Translations under genes and position numbers: made by a program
NCBI GenBank assembly: GCA_963717595.1
Contig: CAVQWH010000001.1
Coordinates: 576,621-640,620 of the forward strand
Direction of reading: 5' to 3'
Length of the DNA: 64,000 bases
From: CAVQWH01 sp963717595
GTDB taxonomy: Bacteria; Patescibacteriota; Saccharimonadia; Saccharimonadales; Saccharimonadaceae
The notes under the pieces: generated by a model
Database searches by the model: none
The model's input: only the letters and a program-made list of their open reading frames with translations
Told to the model about the DNA's origin: nothing
Shown here: positions 1 through 8,354 of the stretch, piece after piece
How positions within the stretch are numbered: the first letter of the stretch is position 1
Layout: every line of letters begins with the position of its first letter

Positions 1-119
1 GTGTGCCAGATTTGCCTGGTGTACGTTATCACATTGTGCGTGGCGCACTTGATCTTCAGGGTGTGCAAGACCGTAAAAGCGGTCGCAGTAAATATGGCGC
101 CAAGAAAGGTGGTAAGTAA
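1..119 (+). CDS. rpsL: Ribosomal protein uS12, C-terminal part
   Basis: The reading frame starting at base 3 encodes about 38 residues ending in a basic tail (VPDLPGVRYHIVRGALD, then KYGAKKGGK) before TAA at 117-119. VRYHIVRG.LD..GV..R..GRSKYG is the conserved C-terminal end of bacterial S12, the decoding-centre protein of the 30S subunit. The 5' part lies outside the window. The stop overlaps the ATG of rpsG (TAATG), which implies translational coupling in the usual str operon order rpsL-rpsG-fusA. Confidence 0.95.
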   Translation, partial: VPDLPGVRYHIVRGALDLQGVQDRKSGRSKYGAKKGGK

Positions 120-594
120 TGCCACGTAAAGTTACTAAATCCCTACAACGTCAACTTAAACCGACCGTAAATACCAAAGCACATTAGTACAACGCTTAAT
201 AAACAAGAGTATGCTTGATGGCAAGAAATTATTGGCTGAACGCCAGGTTTACAGGGCGCTGGAAATTGCTGCTAAGAAACTGAAAAGTGAGGATCCTCTA
301 GAAGTTTTTGAAGCGGCTTTAAGAAATATTTCACCCAACTTTGAAGTTAAAAGCCGCCGTGTGGGCGGGGCTAATTATCAAATTCCTTTTGCTGTGCAGG
401 GGCATCGCCAACAGCATTTTGCGTTTAGCTGGCTAGTTCAATCAGCCCGAGCTCGCAAAGGCATGCCATATGAACAGCGGCTAGCTGCTGAAATTGTTGA
501 TGCTCATAATCAAACTGGCGCTGCGTTTAAGAAAAAGGAAGATACACATAAGATGGCCGAAGCAAACCGTGCTTTTGCTCATTTCGCGCGCTAG
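119..594 (+). CDS. rpsG: Ribosomal protein uS7, interrupted by an apparent 1-base deletion
   Basis: S7 nucleates assembly of the 30S head and contacts the 3' domain of 16S rRNA. The ATG at 119 gives MPRKVTKSLQRQLKP and then runs into a stop after 22 codons. Adding one base near 163 (CCG.ACCG) restores the conserved S7 sequence through STLVQRLINKSMLDGKK to the C-terminus at 594. The repaired length is about 158 residues, the normal size for the family (about 156). S7 is essential and there is no slippery-site or SD-like signal, so an assembly indel is more likely than a pseudogene or programmed frameshift. An internal ATG at 211 opens the long second half, but that is not the true start. Confidence 0.9.
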
Positions 595-629
595 ATTAAT
601 TTAATTAGAAATTTATTTACAGGAAGAAT

Positions 630-2711
630 ATGGCAACAAAAAATATATCACTAGAAAAATTTAGAAATATTGGCATTATTGCTCACATTGATGCAGGTAA
701 GACTACCACTACTGAGGGAATCTTGTACCGCACAGGCCTAAGCCACAAAATTGGCGCTGTTCATGAAGGCGAAGCTACGACGGACTGGATGGAGCAAGAA
801 CGTGAACGTGGTATCACCATTACAAGCGCCGCTGTTACTTGTTTTTGGAAAGATCATAAAATCAATATTATTGATACCCCGGGTCACATCGACTTTACGG
901 TTGAAGTAGAAAGAAGCCTGCGCGTACTGGATGGAGCAGTAGTCGTATTTGACGGCAAGATGGGCGTTGAAGCTCAGACTGAAACCGTTTGGCGCCAGGC
1001 TAATAAATATGGTGTGCCTCGCATTTGTTTTGTTAATAAAATTAACCAAACCGGCGGCGATTTTTACATGAGCCTCAAAACTATCCACGAACGCCTTTCA
1101 AAACGCGCGTTGCCGATTCACTTGCCGATTGGTTTTGAAAAAGATATTTGTGGTGTAGTTGATCTTATTGACATGAAGGCCTACACCTATAAGGACTTTA
1201 CGGACAAAGAGTTAGTGCAAGGCGAAATTCCGGAAGATATGGTTGAGAAAGCTAAAAATGCCCGCACTCTTTTAGTTGAAGCGGCAGTTGAAGCTGACGA
1301 CAAGCTATTTGAGAAGTATCTTGAAGAAGGTGAAGAATCGATTTCTGAAGCTGAGCTAAAGAGTGCTATCCGAAAAAGTGTCTTAACTGGCGAATTCTTC
1401 GTGGTTACCGGCGGCGATGGCCGTGGCGTGATTGTAGAAAAAGTGCTCGACCTTGTGAACGATTATTTGCCTTCCCCAATTGACATTGGATCCGTATGGG
1501 GTACTCATCCGAAAAGCGGGGACGAAGTTGAGCGCAAGCCGGATGAAAAAGAGCCTTTTGCGGCACTTGCTTTTAAGATTGCTAACGATCCTTTTGTAGG
1601 TAAGCTGATCTTTTTCCGTGTTTATAGTGGTAAGTTAACCGCTGGTAGTTATGTGCTTAATACGTCGACCGGTGAAAAAGAGCGTATAGGTCGCATTGTC
1701 CGCATGCATTCTGATAAACGTGAAGACATTAATGAAATTGCAGCAGGTGATATTGCCGCAGCTGTTGGCTTGAAAAATACCACTACAGGCACAACTTTAA
1801 GTGATGTCAGCCAAAGCGTAGTGCTAGAGAACATAACTTTCCCAGAGCCTCCTGTAAGTATTGCAATTGAGCCTAAAACTAAAGCTGACCAAGAAAAAAT
1901 GAGTATAGCTTTACAGCGCTTAGCCGAAGAGGACCCAACTTTCCGTGTTCATACTGATGAAGAAACAGGCCAGACAATTATTAGTGGCATGGGTGAGCTA
2001 CACCTAGATATTATTGTCGATCGCATGAAACGCGAGTTTAAAGTAGAAGCTAACGTAGGCCAACCGCAAGTTGCTTTCCGTGAAACAATTCGTGCTACTG
2101 CTGAAGTACAGGGCAAGTATATCAAACAGTCTGGTGGTCGTGGTCAGTATGGTGATGTGTGGCTACGCCTAGAACCAAATGAAGCAGGTAAGGGTTTTGA
2201 GTTCGCAGATGAAATTAAAGGCGGGGTGGTTCCACAAGAATATCGTGCTGCTGTGCAAAGTGGCATCAAAGAAACTCTAGACGGCGGCGTTATTGCTGGT
2301 TATCCGGTAGTAGATGTTAAAACTACTCTTTACGATGGTAGTTACCACGAAGTCGACTCCAGCGAAATGGCATTTAAGATGGCGGCTTCAATTGCTACGC
2401 GTGATGGTGTTAAAAAAGCTAAACCAGTTTTGCTTGAACCTGTTATGAAAATTGAAGTTCTTACTCCTGAAGAATTTATGGGTGATGTAATTGGCGACCT
2501 TAATAGCCGACGCGGTCGGGTAGAAAGTATGGAAGATCGCATGGGCGCTAAAGTGGTGACTGGCTTCGTGCCTTTAGCTCAGATGTTTGGCTATACTACT
2601 GATCTTCGCAGCATGAGCCAGGGCCGCGCAGCTAGCTCAATGGAGCTTGCTCAATACGAAGAAGTACCACCTAATGTTGCTGAAGAGATTATCTCTAAAC
2701 GCAATAACTAA
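630..2711 (+). CDS. fusA: Translation elongation factor G
   Basis: The 693-residue protein is a full-length EF-G, the GTPase that drives ribosomal translocation. G1 is AHIDAGKTTTTE (about 18-29), G2 lies in the RGITITSA segment (about 60-67), and G3 is DTPGH (82-86). Domains II-V follow, with GGRGQYGDV and GYPVVDVK in domain IV. The G4 motif, normally NKxD, reads NKIN (136-139), with Asn where Asp reads the guanine base. The gene sits 35 bp downstream of rpsG with an AGGAAG ribosome-binding site, so it is the third gene of the str operon; tuf does not follow. A family-wide clade feature or a single base error could both explain the G4 residue. Confidence 0.97.
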   Translation: MATKNISLEKFRNIGIIAHIDAGKTTTTEGILYRTGLSHKIGAVHEGEATTDWMEQERERGITITSAAVTCFWKDHKINIIDTPGHIDFTVEVERSLRVLDGAVVVFDGKMGVEAQTETVWRQANKYGVPRICFVNKINQTGGDFYMSLKTIHERLSKRALPIHLPIGFEKDICGVVDLIDMKAYTYKDFTDKELVQGEIPEDMVEKAKNARTLLVEAAVEADDKLFEKYLEEGEESISEAELKSAIRKSVLTGEFFVVTGGDGRGVIVEKVLDLVNDYLPSPIDIGSVWGTHPKSGDEVERKPDEKEPFAALAFKIANDPFVGKLIFFRVYSGKLTAGSYVLNTSTGEKERIGRIVRMHSDKREDINEIAAGDIAAAVGLKNTTTGTTLSDVSQSVVLENITFPEPPVSIAIEPKTKADQEKMSIALQRLAEEDPTFRVHTDEETGQTIISGMGELHLDIIVDRMKREFKVEANVGQPQVAFRETIRATAEVQGKYIKQSGGRGQYGDVWLRLEPNEAGKGFEFADEIKGGVVPQEYRAAVQSGIKETLDGGVIAGYPVVDVKTTLYDGSYHEVDSSEMAFKMAASIATRDGVKKAKPVLLEPVMKIEVLTPEEFMGDVIGDLNSRRGRVESMEDRMGAKVVTGFVPLAQMFGYTTDLRSMSQGRAASSMELAQYEEVPPNVAEEIISKRNN

Positions 2712-2797
2712 AATTTGATAATTCTCTCTACACTTTATATGTATAAATGAGTTATAATTATTAGTAGAATAAAACTACTAAAAGAGGGGAATAAAGT

Positions 2798-3355
2798 ATG
2801 ACTTTGTGGATAATTATAGGAGCGATTGTAGTAATCGTACTTCTATTTATATGGATAGCCTATAACAGCTTAGTAAAACTAAACGTTCGAGTCGAAGAGG
2901 CATGGAGCGATATTACGATTCAGCTTAAGAGGCGACTTGATTTAATTCCTAATCTAGTTAACACAGTTAAGGGTTATGCATCCCACGAAAAGCAAGTCTT
3001 TGAAGACGTTACCAAAGCTCGCACTCAGGCCTTGAATGCTAGCGGTGTCAAGGAAACCGCCCAAGCCCAAAATCAATTCGAAGGCGCTTTGAAAAGTTTA
3101 TTTGCAGTAGCTGAAAATTACCCGCAGCTAAGAGCTACAGAAAACTTTCAACAGTTGCAACAAGAATTAGTAGACACTGAAGATAAGATTCAAGCTGCTA
3201 GGCGTTTTTATAACGGCGGTGTACGCGACCTTAATACTAAAATAAAAATGTTCCCCACTAACCTTTTTGCTAAAATGCTTGGTTTTAAAGAACGTGAATT
3301 TTTTGAAGTTGAAAACCGTGCTGAGGCTGAAAAACCAGTTGACGTAAAGTTTTAG
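2798..3355 (+). CDS. lemA: LemA family membrane-anchored protein
   Basis: The 185-residue protein has one N-terminal membrane segment (about 4-23), then a four-helix soluble domain starting AYNSLVKLNVRVEEAWSDI and RRLDLIPNLVNTVKGYASHE, both hallmark LemA sequence. LemA proteins are topologically simple membrane proteins of unknown biochemical role. They commonly sit beside the protease gene htpX, as here (29 bp apart). The strong AAGAGGGGA site before ATG 2798 supports the start. A TATAAT box at 2753-2758 could serve a promoter separate from fusA. Confidence 0.9.
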   Translation: MTLWIIIGAIVVIVLLFIWIAYNSLVKLNVRVEEAWSDITIQLKRRLDLIPNLVNTVKGYASHEKQVFEDVTKARTQALNASGVKETAQAQNQFEGALKSLFAVAENYPQLRATENFQQLQQELVDTEDKIQAARRFYNGGVRDLNTKIKMFPTNLFAKMLGFKEREFFEVENRAEAEKPVDVKF

Positions 3356-3384
3356 TCTTTTTCTAAGGAGGTTATAGGCGGTTT

Positions 3385-4263
3385 ATGTACGAAGCCATTG
3401 CAGCCAACAAACGTAACACAATTTTAATTATGGTATTGTTTGTGTTGATAATTGGTGGCCTAGGATGGTTGGCGAGTGTGATTTATAAAAACGCCTCTAT
3501 TACTTATTTTGTGCTCGGCTTTGCTACGATTTATACGCTTATTCAATACTATGCAGCTGGAAAGTTAGTAGTGGCTATGACTGGAGCTAAGCAAATTGAG
3601 AAAAAAGACAACCCGCGGCTTTATCGTACTGTAGAAAATCTTTCAATTACCACTGGTCTGCCTATGCCAAAGGTTTATATTATTAACGATCCCGCACCAA
3701 ACGCCTTTGCCACGGGTCGCAATCCTAAGAAAGCCATTGTCGCAGCTACTACCGGACTACTGGATATCATGAATGATACTGAGCTTGAAGGTGTAATTGC
3801 GCATGAGTTAGGCCATGTTAAAAACTACGATATACGGGTATCGATGATTGTATTCGGTCTAGTAAGCGCTATTGGCATGTTGGCTGACTTTTTCTTACGT
3901 ATGCTCTGGTTTGGCGGCAATGATAATCGTAGGGATGTACCGCCTCAGATGATGATTTTTGGTATAGTAGCTATTATTTTAGCTCCAATTATCGCTGCTA
4001 TGGTGCAAATGGCAATTTCGCGTCAGCGCGAATATCTGGCGGATTCTACTGGGGCGCTAACTACGCGCTATCCTGAAGGCTTGGCAAGCGCATTAGAAAA
4101 ACTGCGCGAACATGCTAGGCCTATGCGTCGTCAGAATAGCGCAACGGCTCATCTGTTTTTTGCGAATCCCATGAAAGGAAATTTCTTTAGTAAACTTTTT
4201 AGCACTCACCCGCCGCTTGAAGATAGAATTGCACGCTTAAGAAAAATGGAAGGTGAATTATAG
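3385..4263 (+). CDS. htpX: HtpX-like M48 membrane metalloprotease
   Basis: The 292-residue integral membrane zinc protease is expected to degrade damaged membrane proteins. Two membrane segments lie near 15-60, then the zinc motif AHELGH at about 140-145 (HExxH), followed by two more hydrophobic segments (about 152-172 and 190-211) and REYLADSTGALTT, whose Glu is the third zinc ligand. The C-terminus ends THPPLEDRIARLRKM, typical of HtpX. An SD (AAGGAGGT) precedes the ATG. It forms a pair with lemA, a frequent bacterial association. Confidence 0.95.
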   Translation: MYEAIAANKRNTILIMVLFVLIIGGLGWLASVIYKNASITYFVLGFATIYTLIQYYAAGKLVVAMTGAKQIEKKDNPRLYRTVENLSITTGLPMPKVYIINDPAPNAFATGRNPKKAIVAATTGLLDIMNDTELEGVIAHELGHVKNYDIRVSMIVFGLVSAIGMLADFFLRMLWFGGNDNRRDVPPQMMIFGIVAIILAPIIAAMVQMAISRQREYLADSTGALTTRYPEGLASALEKLREHARPMRRQNSATAHLFFANPMKGNFFSKLFSTHPPLEDRIARLRKMEGEL

Positions 4264-4271
4264 GTTTACTT

Positions 4272-5354
4272 ATGCCTCGTAAACAAAAAGTGGTTACAAA
4301 ATCTGTAGAAGCTTCAAAATCCTCTAATTCTAAAAGTTCTTCTAATAAAGTATTTTGGGGAAAACGACAATTTAATAAGATTAGGACTCGGCGTAGAAAT
4401 TTTCTCAATAGGCGTCCTCATCGCAGTTTTATGTTGACGCGTCGCCGTGATTACAAGCGTGATTTTTATATGCCAGGATATATTAGCTTTACTAATCAAG
4501 TATACAAAACCATATGGCAAAATCGCTGGCTATTTACAAAACTTTTACTTGTTTACATTATTTTAAGTGCTTTGCTTTTGGGTGTAATAAGTCAAGGAGA
4601 CTATAGCCAACTAGCTAACAACTTAAAGTCCATAGGCAAAGACATTTCAGGTGGTGGAGCAGGACTAGGCTCGCAAACCTTAGCGTTATTCAGTGCGGTG
4701 GTCAGTGGTTCGCTTAATAAATCCCTCACCCAAGCTCAGCAAATTTACTCGGGACTCCTATTTATTATAAGTTGGCTAACGATTGTTTGGTTGTTAAGAC
4801 AAAGATTGTCTGGTAAAAAAGTCCGTTTGCGTGATGGAATCTATTCTTCAGGTTCACCGCTAGTCTCTACATTTTTAATATTTCTTATAGTTATGGTTCA
4901 GCTTTTACCAATAGCTATAGGGGTTTTAATATATGGTGCGGCAAGCGCCAGCGGTGTGTTAAGCGGCGGAGTTGAGGCTATGTTAGCCTGGATAGGAATA
5001 GCTCTTCTAGCAGTGCTTTCGCTTTATTGGCTAACCAGTTCATTAATTGGCATGGTTGTAGTCACTTTGCCTGGTATGTACCCGCTGGCAGCGCTTAAAT
5101 CATCCGGAGATTTAGTATTAGGGCGACGGCTTAGAGTAATGCTTAGGCTAATTTGGCTTGTCCTTAGCTTGGTGGTTTTGTGGCTTATTTTGTTAGTACC
5201 AGCTATTTTGCTTAGCGAACTTATCAACGTGTCTTGGTTGCCAATGGTTCCGTTAGTAGTCTTACTACTTAGCTCGTTTAGCGTACTTTGGGGAACCACT
5301 TACATATACTTGCTGTATAGGAGATTAATAGATGAGCCAGCAATCAGCGCGTGA
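4272..5354 (+). CDS. Unknown multi-pass membrane protein
   Basis: I do not recognise this 360-residue protein. The N-terminal about 75 residues are very basic (RRR, KRQ and RRRD runs), followed by an aromatic YMPGYISFTNQVYKTIWQNR segment. Five or six membrane segments follow at about 85-107, 160-177, 200-222, 233-255, 260-280 and 295-345. There is no signal peptide and no catalytic motif I can see. It starts 8 bp after htpX and overlaps the ligA start by 23 bp, so it is probably co-transcribed with both. The layout resembles proteins of the glycerophosphoryl diester phosphodiesterase membrane-domain/DUF975 type, but I would not assign it. Confidence 0.75.
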   Translation: MPRKQKVVTKSVEASKSSNSKSSSNKVFWGKRQFNKIRTRRRNFLNRRPHRSFMLTRRRDYKRDFYMPGYISFTNQVYKTIWQNRWLFTKLLLVYIILSALLLGVISQGDYSQLANNLKSIGKDISGGGAGLGSQTLALFSAVVSGSLNKSLTQAQQIYSGLLFIISWLTIVWLLRQRLSGKKVRLRDGIYSSGSPLVSTFLIFLIVMVQLLPIAIGVLIYGAASASGVLSGGVEAMLAWIGIALLAVLSLYWLTSSLIGMVVVTLPGMYPLAALKSSGDLVLGRRLRVMLRLIWLVLSLVVLWLILLVPAILLSELINVSWLPMVPLVVLLLSSFSVLWGTTYIYLLYRRLIDEPAISA

Positions 5355-7359
5355 GAGAGTACAAAAACTACGAGACCAGCTTAACCAATATGCGTATGAG
5401 TACTACGTACTCGACTCGCCATCGGTAGATGACTCGGTATACGATAGTTTATTTGGCGAGCTGAAAGAGTTAGAAACAAAATATCCCAAGCTTATTACTT
5501 CTGATAGCCCGACTCAACGTGTTGGCGGTGAGCTTCTTAGCGGGTTTAAGAAAGCGCAGCACTCAACTAGGATGTTAAGTTTAAATGATGTCTTTGACAG
5601 AGATGAAATTGAAGCTTGGGTACAAAGGATGGATAAACTTTTGCCTGGTCGAAAACATGAATTTTTTGTAGACCTCAAGATGGATGGCTTAGCTTGCAGT
5701 TTAATATATCAGGACGGAATTTTATCTCAAGCTGTTACTCGAGGGGATAGTTTTGTTGGTGAAGATGTGACTTCTAACGTGCGTACTATTAAAAACGTAC
5801 CGCTCAAGTTAAGGAAAGCAAAAAGCTTTGAAAATTTCTTAGAAGGCCGCACAGAAGTCCGGGGTGAGATAATTATGCTCAAAAAAGATTTTGAGGCTCT
5901 TAATCGCCAGCAAGAAAAAGCAGGGCTAGCTACTTTTGCTAATCCTCGTAATTTAGCTGCCGGAACCATTCGTCAACTTGATCCTAAGCTGGTAGCCAAA
6001 AGACCCTTAAATTTTCGAGCCTATGATTTACTAAGAGAAGAGGAAGACGAAGTCCCAACCAACGTGCTTGCATATGAAGCTCTTTCGGCTCTAGGCGTTA
6101 CTCGCAATAAGCAGGCCAAGTTGTTTACAAACGTTGATGATGTTATGAGGTTTGTAGATGAGTGGGGTAAAAAAAGAAGCGAGTTGCCATTTCATACTGA
6201 TGGCCTAGTTATTAAAGTTAATGACAAAAAACAATTTAAGGATCTTGGAATTGTAGGCAAACAGCCTAGAGCAGCGGTGGCATATAAATATGCAGCAGAA
6301 CAGGCTACAACAGTGGTTGAAGATATTGTTATTAGTATAGGGCGGACTGGAGCCGCCACGCCTGTAGCAGTTTTTGATCCAGTGCAAGTGGCTGGTACAA
6401 CCGTACAGCACGCTAGCCTTCACAATGCCGATGAAATCGCTCGACTTGATGTGCGGGTTGGCGATACAGTAGTGATTTTTAAAGCCGGTGACATTATTCC
6501 CCAAGTTAAAAGCGTAGTTAAAGAACTTAGACCTAAAAATACTAAGAAGTTTAACTTTGAAAAAGCCCTAAAATCCCAATACCCTGAACTAACCTTTGAA
6601 CGTCCTGAAGGTGAAGCTGTATATCGAGTTAAAGGTGCTACCTGCCCACTGCTCTTAAAACGTGCGGTTGCTCATTTTGCATCCAAAGGGGCTATGGATA
6701 TCGACACTTTAGGAGAAAAAAATGTAGAAGCTTTAGTAGATGCTGATTTAGTAAAAGATCCTGCTGACATTTATAAGCTTAAAAGTGAGCAGTTAATTAA
6801 GCTAGAAAGGTTTGCCGATATTTCAGCAAAAAAGTTAGTGGATGCTATTGCAGATAAAAAATCACCTGAATTACCCCGATTCATATTTGGCCTTGGCGTT
6901 AGGCATGTGGGCAGCCAAACGGCAGTTGATTTAGCTGAAGAATTCGGCTCACTAAAAAAACTCCAAACCGCTACATTGGAAGATTTACTGAGTGTAGAAG
7001 GCGTGGGCTTAATTGTAGCGGAATCTATTTTGGCATGGTTTGCTGATCCGGATAATGAAGTATTGCTAAAAAAATTCCACGAGTTAGGCGTTGAACCTAC
7101 GTATAAAAGCCGATCTAGGGGCAAGTTAGCTGGCCAGAGCTTTGTTATAACAGGGACTTTAGGGAGCATGGGACGTGATGAGGCGGCCGAAAAACTGCGC
7201 AGCGTGGGAGCCACGTTCCAAAGTTCTGTCAGCAAAAATACTGACTTTTTAGTTGCTGGAGAGAATACTGGAGAAAGTAAGCTTAAAAAAGCTCGTCAAT
7301 ATAACACTAAGGTAATTAACGAGGCTGAGTTTTTGGAGATACTAAACGATGCCGGCTAA
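5332..7359 (+). CDS. ligA: NAD-dependent DNA ligase LigA
   Basis: The 675-residue enzyme seals nicks during replication and repair using NAD+. The NAD-binding Ia domain (YYVLDSPSVDDSVYDSL, 24-40) precedes the adenylation motif KMDG with active-site Lys116. The OB domain, HhH domain (FIFGLGVRHVG, VEGVG) and a C-terminal BRCT domain (SFVITGTLGSMGRDEA onward, about 600-675) follow. The zinc finger between the OB and HhH regions, normally four Cys, keeps only one Cys (GATCPLLLKRAVAHF), so zinc binding is probably lost. The start overlaps the preceding membrane gene by 23 bp, which suggests translational coupling. Confidence 0.97.
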   Translation: MSQQSARERVQKLRDQLNQYAYEYYVLDSPSVDDSVYDSLFGELKELETKYPKLITSDSPTQRVGGELLSGFKKAQHSTRMLSLNDVFDRDEIEAWVQRMDKLLPGRKHEFFVDLKMDGLACSLIYQDGILSQAVTRGDSFVGEDVTSNVRTIKNVPLKLRKAKSFENFLEGRTEVRGEIIMLKKDFEALNRQQEKAGLATFANPRNLAAGTIRQLDPKLVAKRPLNFRAYDLLREEEDEVPTNVLAYEALSALGVTRNKQAKLFTNVDDVMRFVDEWGKKRSELPFHTDGLVIKVNDKKQFKDLGIVGKQPRAAVAYKYAAEQATTVVEDIVISIGRTGAATPVAVFDPVQVAGTTVQHASLHNADEIARLDVRVGDTVVIFKAGDIIPQVKSVVKELRPKNTKKFNFEKALKSQYPELTFERPEGEAVYRVKGATCPLLLKRAVAHFASKGAMDIDTLGEKNVEALVDADLVKDPADIYKLKSEQLIKLERFADISAKKLVDAIADKKSPELPRFIFGLGVRHVGSQTAVDLAEEFGSLKKLQTATLEDLLSVEGVGLIVAESILAWFADPDNEVLLKKFHELGVEPTYKSRSRGKLAGQSFVITGTLGSMGRDEAAEKLRSVGATFQSSVSKNTDFLVAGENTGESKLKKARQYNTKVINEAEFLEILNDAG

Positions 7360-7615
7360 TCCAGAGAGTTTAACGCCACCGCCTTGTGAGCCGGGCAAGT
7401 ATATTCATTCTAAAACTAGGAAACCATATGAAGTTGTGGGAGTAGCATGCCATTCCGAAACTCTAGAATGGATGGTGGTATATAAGCCGCTTTACGAGCA
7501 CGAAGGGATGCCGGATATTTGGGTTCGGCCATACGAAATGTTTTTTGAGCAAGTTTCCATTAATGGCGTGAAGCGTCAAAGGTTTGAAAAAGCAGATAAC
7601 AAAAACACACCCTAG
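7349..7615 (+). CDS. DUF1653 family small protein
   Basis: The 88-residue soluble protein carries the DUF1653 signature: PGKYIHSKTRKPYEVVGVA, then VVYKPLYE and IWVRPYEMFFEQV. The family is widespread and small, often found beside housekeeping genes, and has no established reaction. Its ATG overlaps the end of ligA by 11 bp, so it is translationally coupled. The last residues (EKADNKNTP) are unstructured. Confidence 0.85.
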   Translation: MPANPESLTPPPCEPGKYIHSKTRKPYEVVGVACHSETLEWMVVYKPLYEHEGMPDIWVRPYEMFFEQVSINGVKRQRFEKADNKNTP

Positions 7616-7652
7616 GAAACCAGAGTGCGTTTCTGTTTTTAGTGGTAAGAAC

Positions 7653-7943
7653 TTACCAACTATTGCTTCGATTGTTATCGCGACTTGGACGCTCTTCACG
7701 CGGGCGAGCTTCGTTCACAACGATTTTGCGGCCATCAAGCTCGCTATCGTTTAGCTGTTCGATAGCTTTTGTGCCGTCTTCATCGTTTTCAAATTCAACG
7801 AATCCAAAACCCTTGCTTCGTCCACTGTTGCGGTCGGTTATCACTTTGGCGCTAGTCACTGGGCCGATACCTTCGAAATGCGCTTTTAGCGAATCGTCGT
7901 TTGTATCCCAAGACAAACTGCCAATAAAAAGTTTCTTTGACAT
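7653..7943 (-). CDS. RRM-domain RNA-binding protein
   Basis: The 96-residue protein consists of a single RRM fold. RNP2 is LFIGSL (5-10) and RNP1 is KGFGFVEF (about 44-51), with the aromatic residues that stack on RNA preserved. A short basic, Ser/Asn-rich tail (RPREERPSRDNNRSNSW) follows. Bacterial proteins of this type resemble cyanobacterial Rbp cold-responsive proteins and are thought to act as RNA chaperones. It is transcribed convergently with the ligA operon. The ATG at 7943 is preceded by AGTAAGGAACAGTTA, a usable SD. Confidence 0.93.
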   Translation of the reverse strand: MSKKLFIGSLSWDTNDDSLKAHFEGIGPVTSAKVITDRNSGRSKGFGFVEFENDEDGTKAIEQLNDSELDGRKIVVNEARPREERPSRDNNRSNSW

Positions 7944-8277
7944 TAACTGTTCCTTACTATTACTTACATGTCAGATCGACCCGGTACATACCTTACTTTT
8001 ATTAGCGATGAAGAAACTTCAATTCACTGAGAGCACGATATTACATTTCTGAACTTCTACAGTTAAGCATAATTGATGCATAATTACTAGTAAAAATGCT
8101 TGTGTTATTGAGTAGACTGTGCAATCATAAACGTATTAGCTGATGCGCCAATGAGGCAGTAGGCTTTTAAAAACAAAAACTTCCTAAACCCGCAGCCTCA
8201 GGGTGGGCGCGCAGCAGCTTTACCCAACACCTCTTTGCCAGAGGTGTTTTGTTTGTTAGAATAAACCTATTCGTTAT
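7944..8277. other. Non-coding gap between the RRM gene and tRNA-Ala
   Basis: About 330 bases without a convincing gene. It must hold the leftward RRM promoter and the rightward tRNA-Ala promoter. A clear plus-strand terminator-type hairpin lies at 8226-8254. The stretch 8185-8225 is locally GC-rich and could belong to a short RNA ending at that hairpin, but I see no homology to a known RNA. Confidence 0.5.
8226..8254 (+). terminator. Rho-independent terminator hairpin upstream of tRNA-Ala
   Basis: AACACCTCT (8226-8234) pairs perfectly with AGAGGTGTT (8240-8248) across a 5-base loop and is followed by TTGTTTGTT. No plus-strand gene ends just before it, so it either ends a short RNA from 8160-8225 or insulates the tRNA promoter. 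Confidence 0.6.

Positions 8278-8342
<65 letters not shown>

Positions 8343-8354
<12 letters not shown>

Noticed and set aside
119..594. Programmed frameshift or pseudogene in rpsG
   Set aside because: No slippery heptamer or stimulatory structure, the gene is essential, and the same kind of indel recurs in many genes here; assembly error fits better.
738..1088. Minus-strand 116-codon frame inside fusA
   Set aside because: Antisense shadow of a highly conserved gene with no codon signal.
5024..5299. Minus-strand 91-codon frame within the membrane protein gene
   Set aside because: Mirror frame of hydrophobic codons on the plus strand; no start context.
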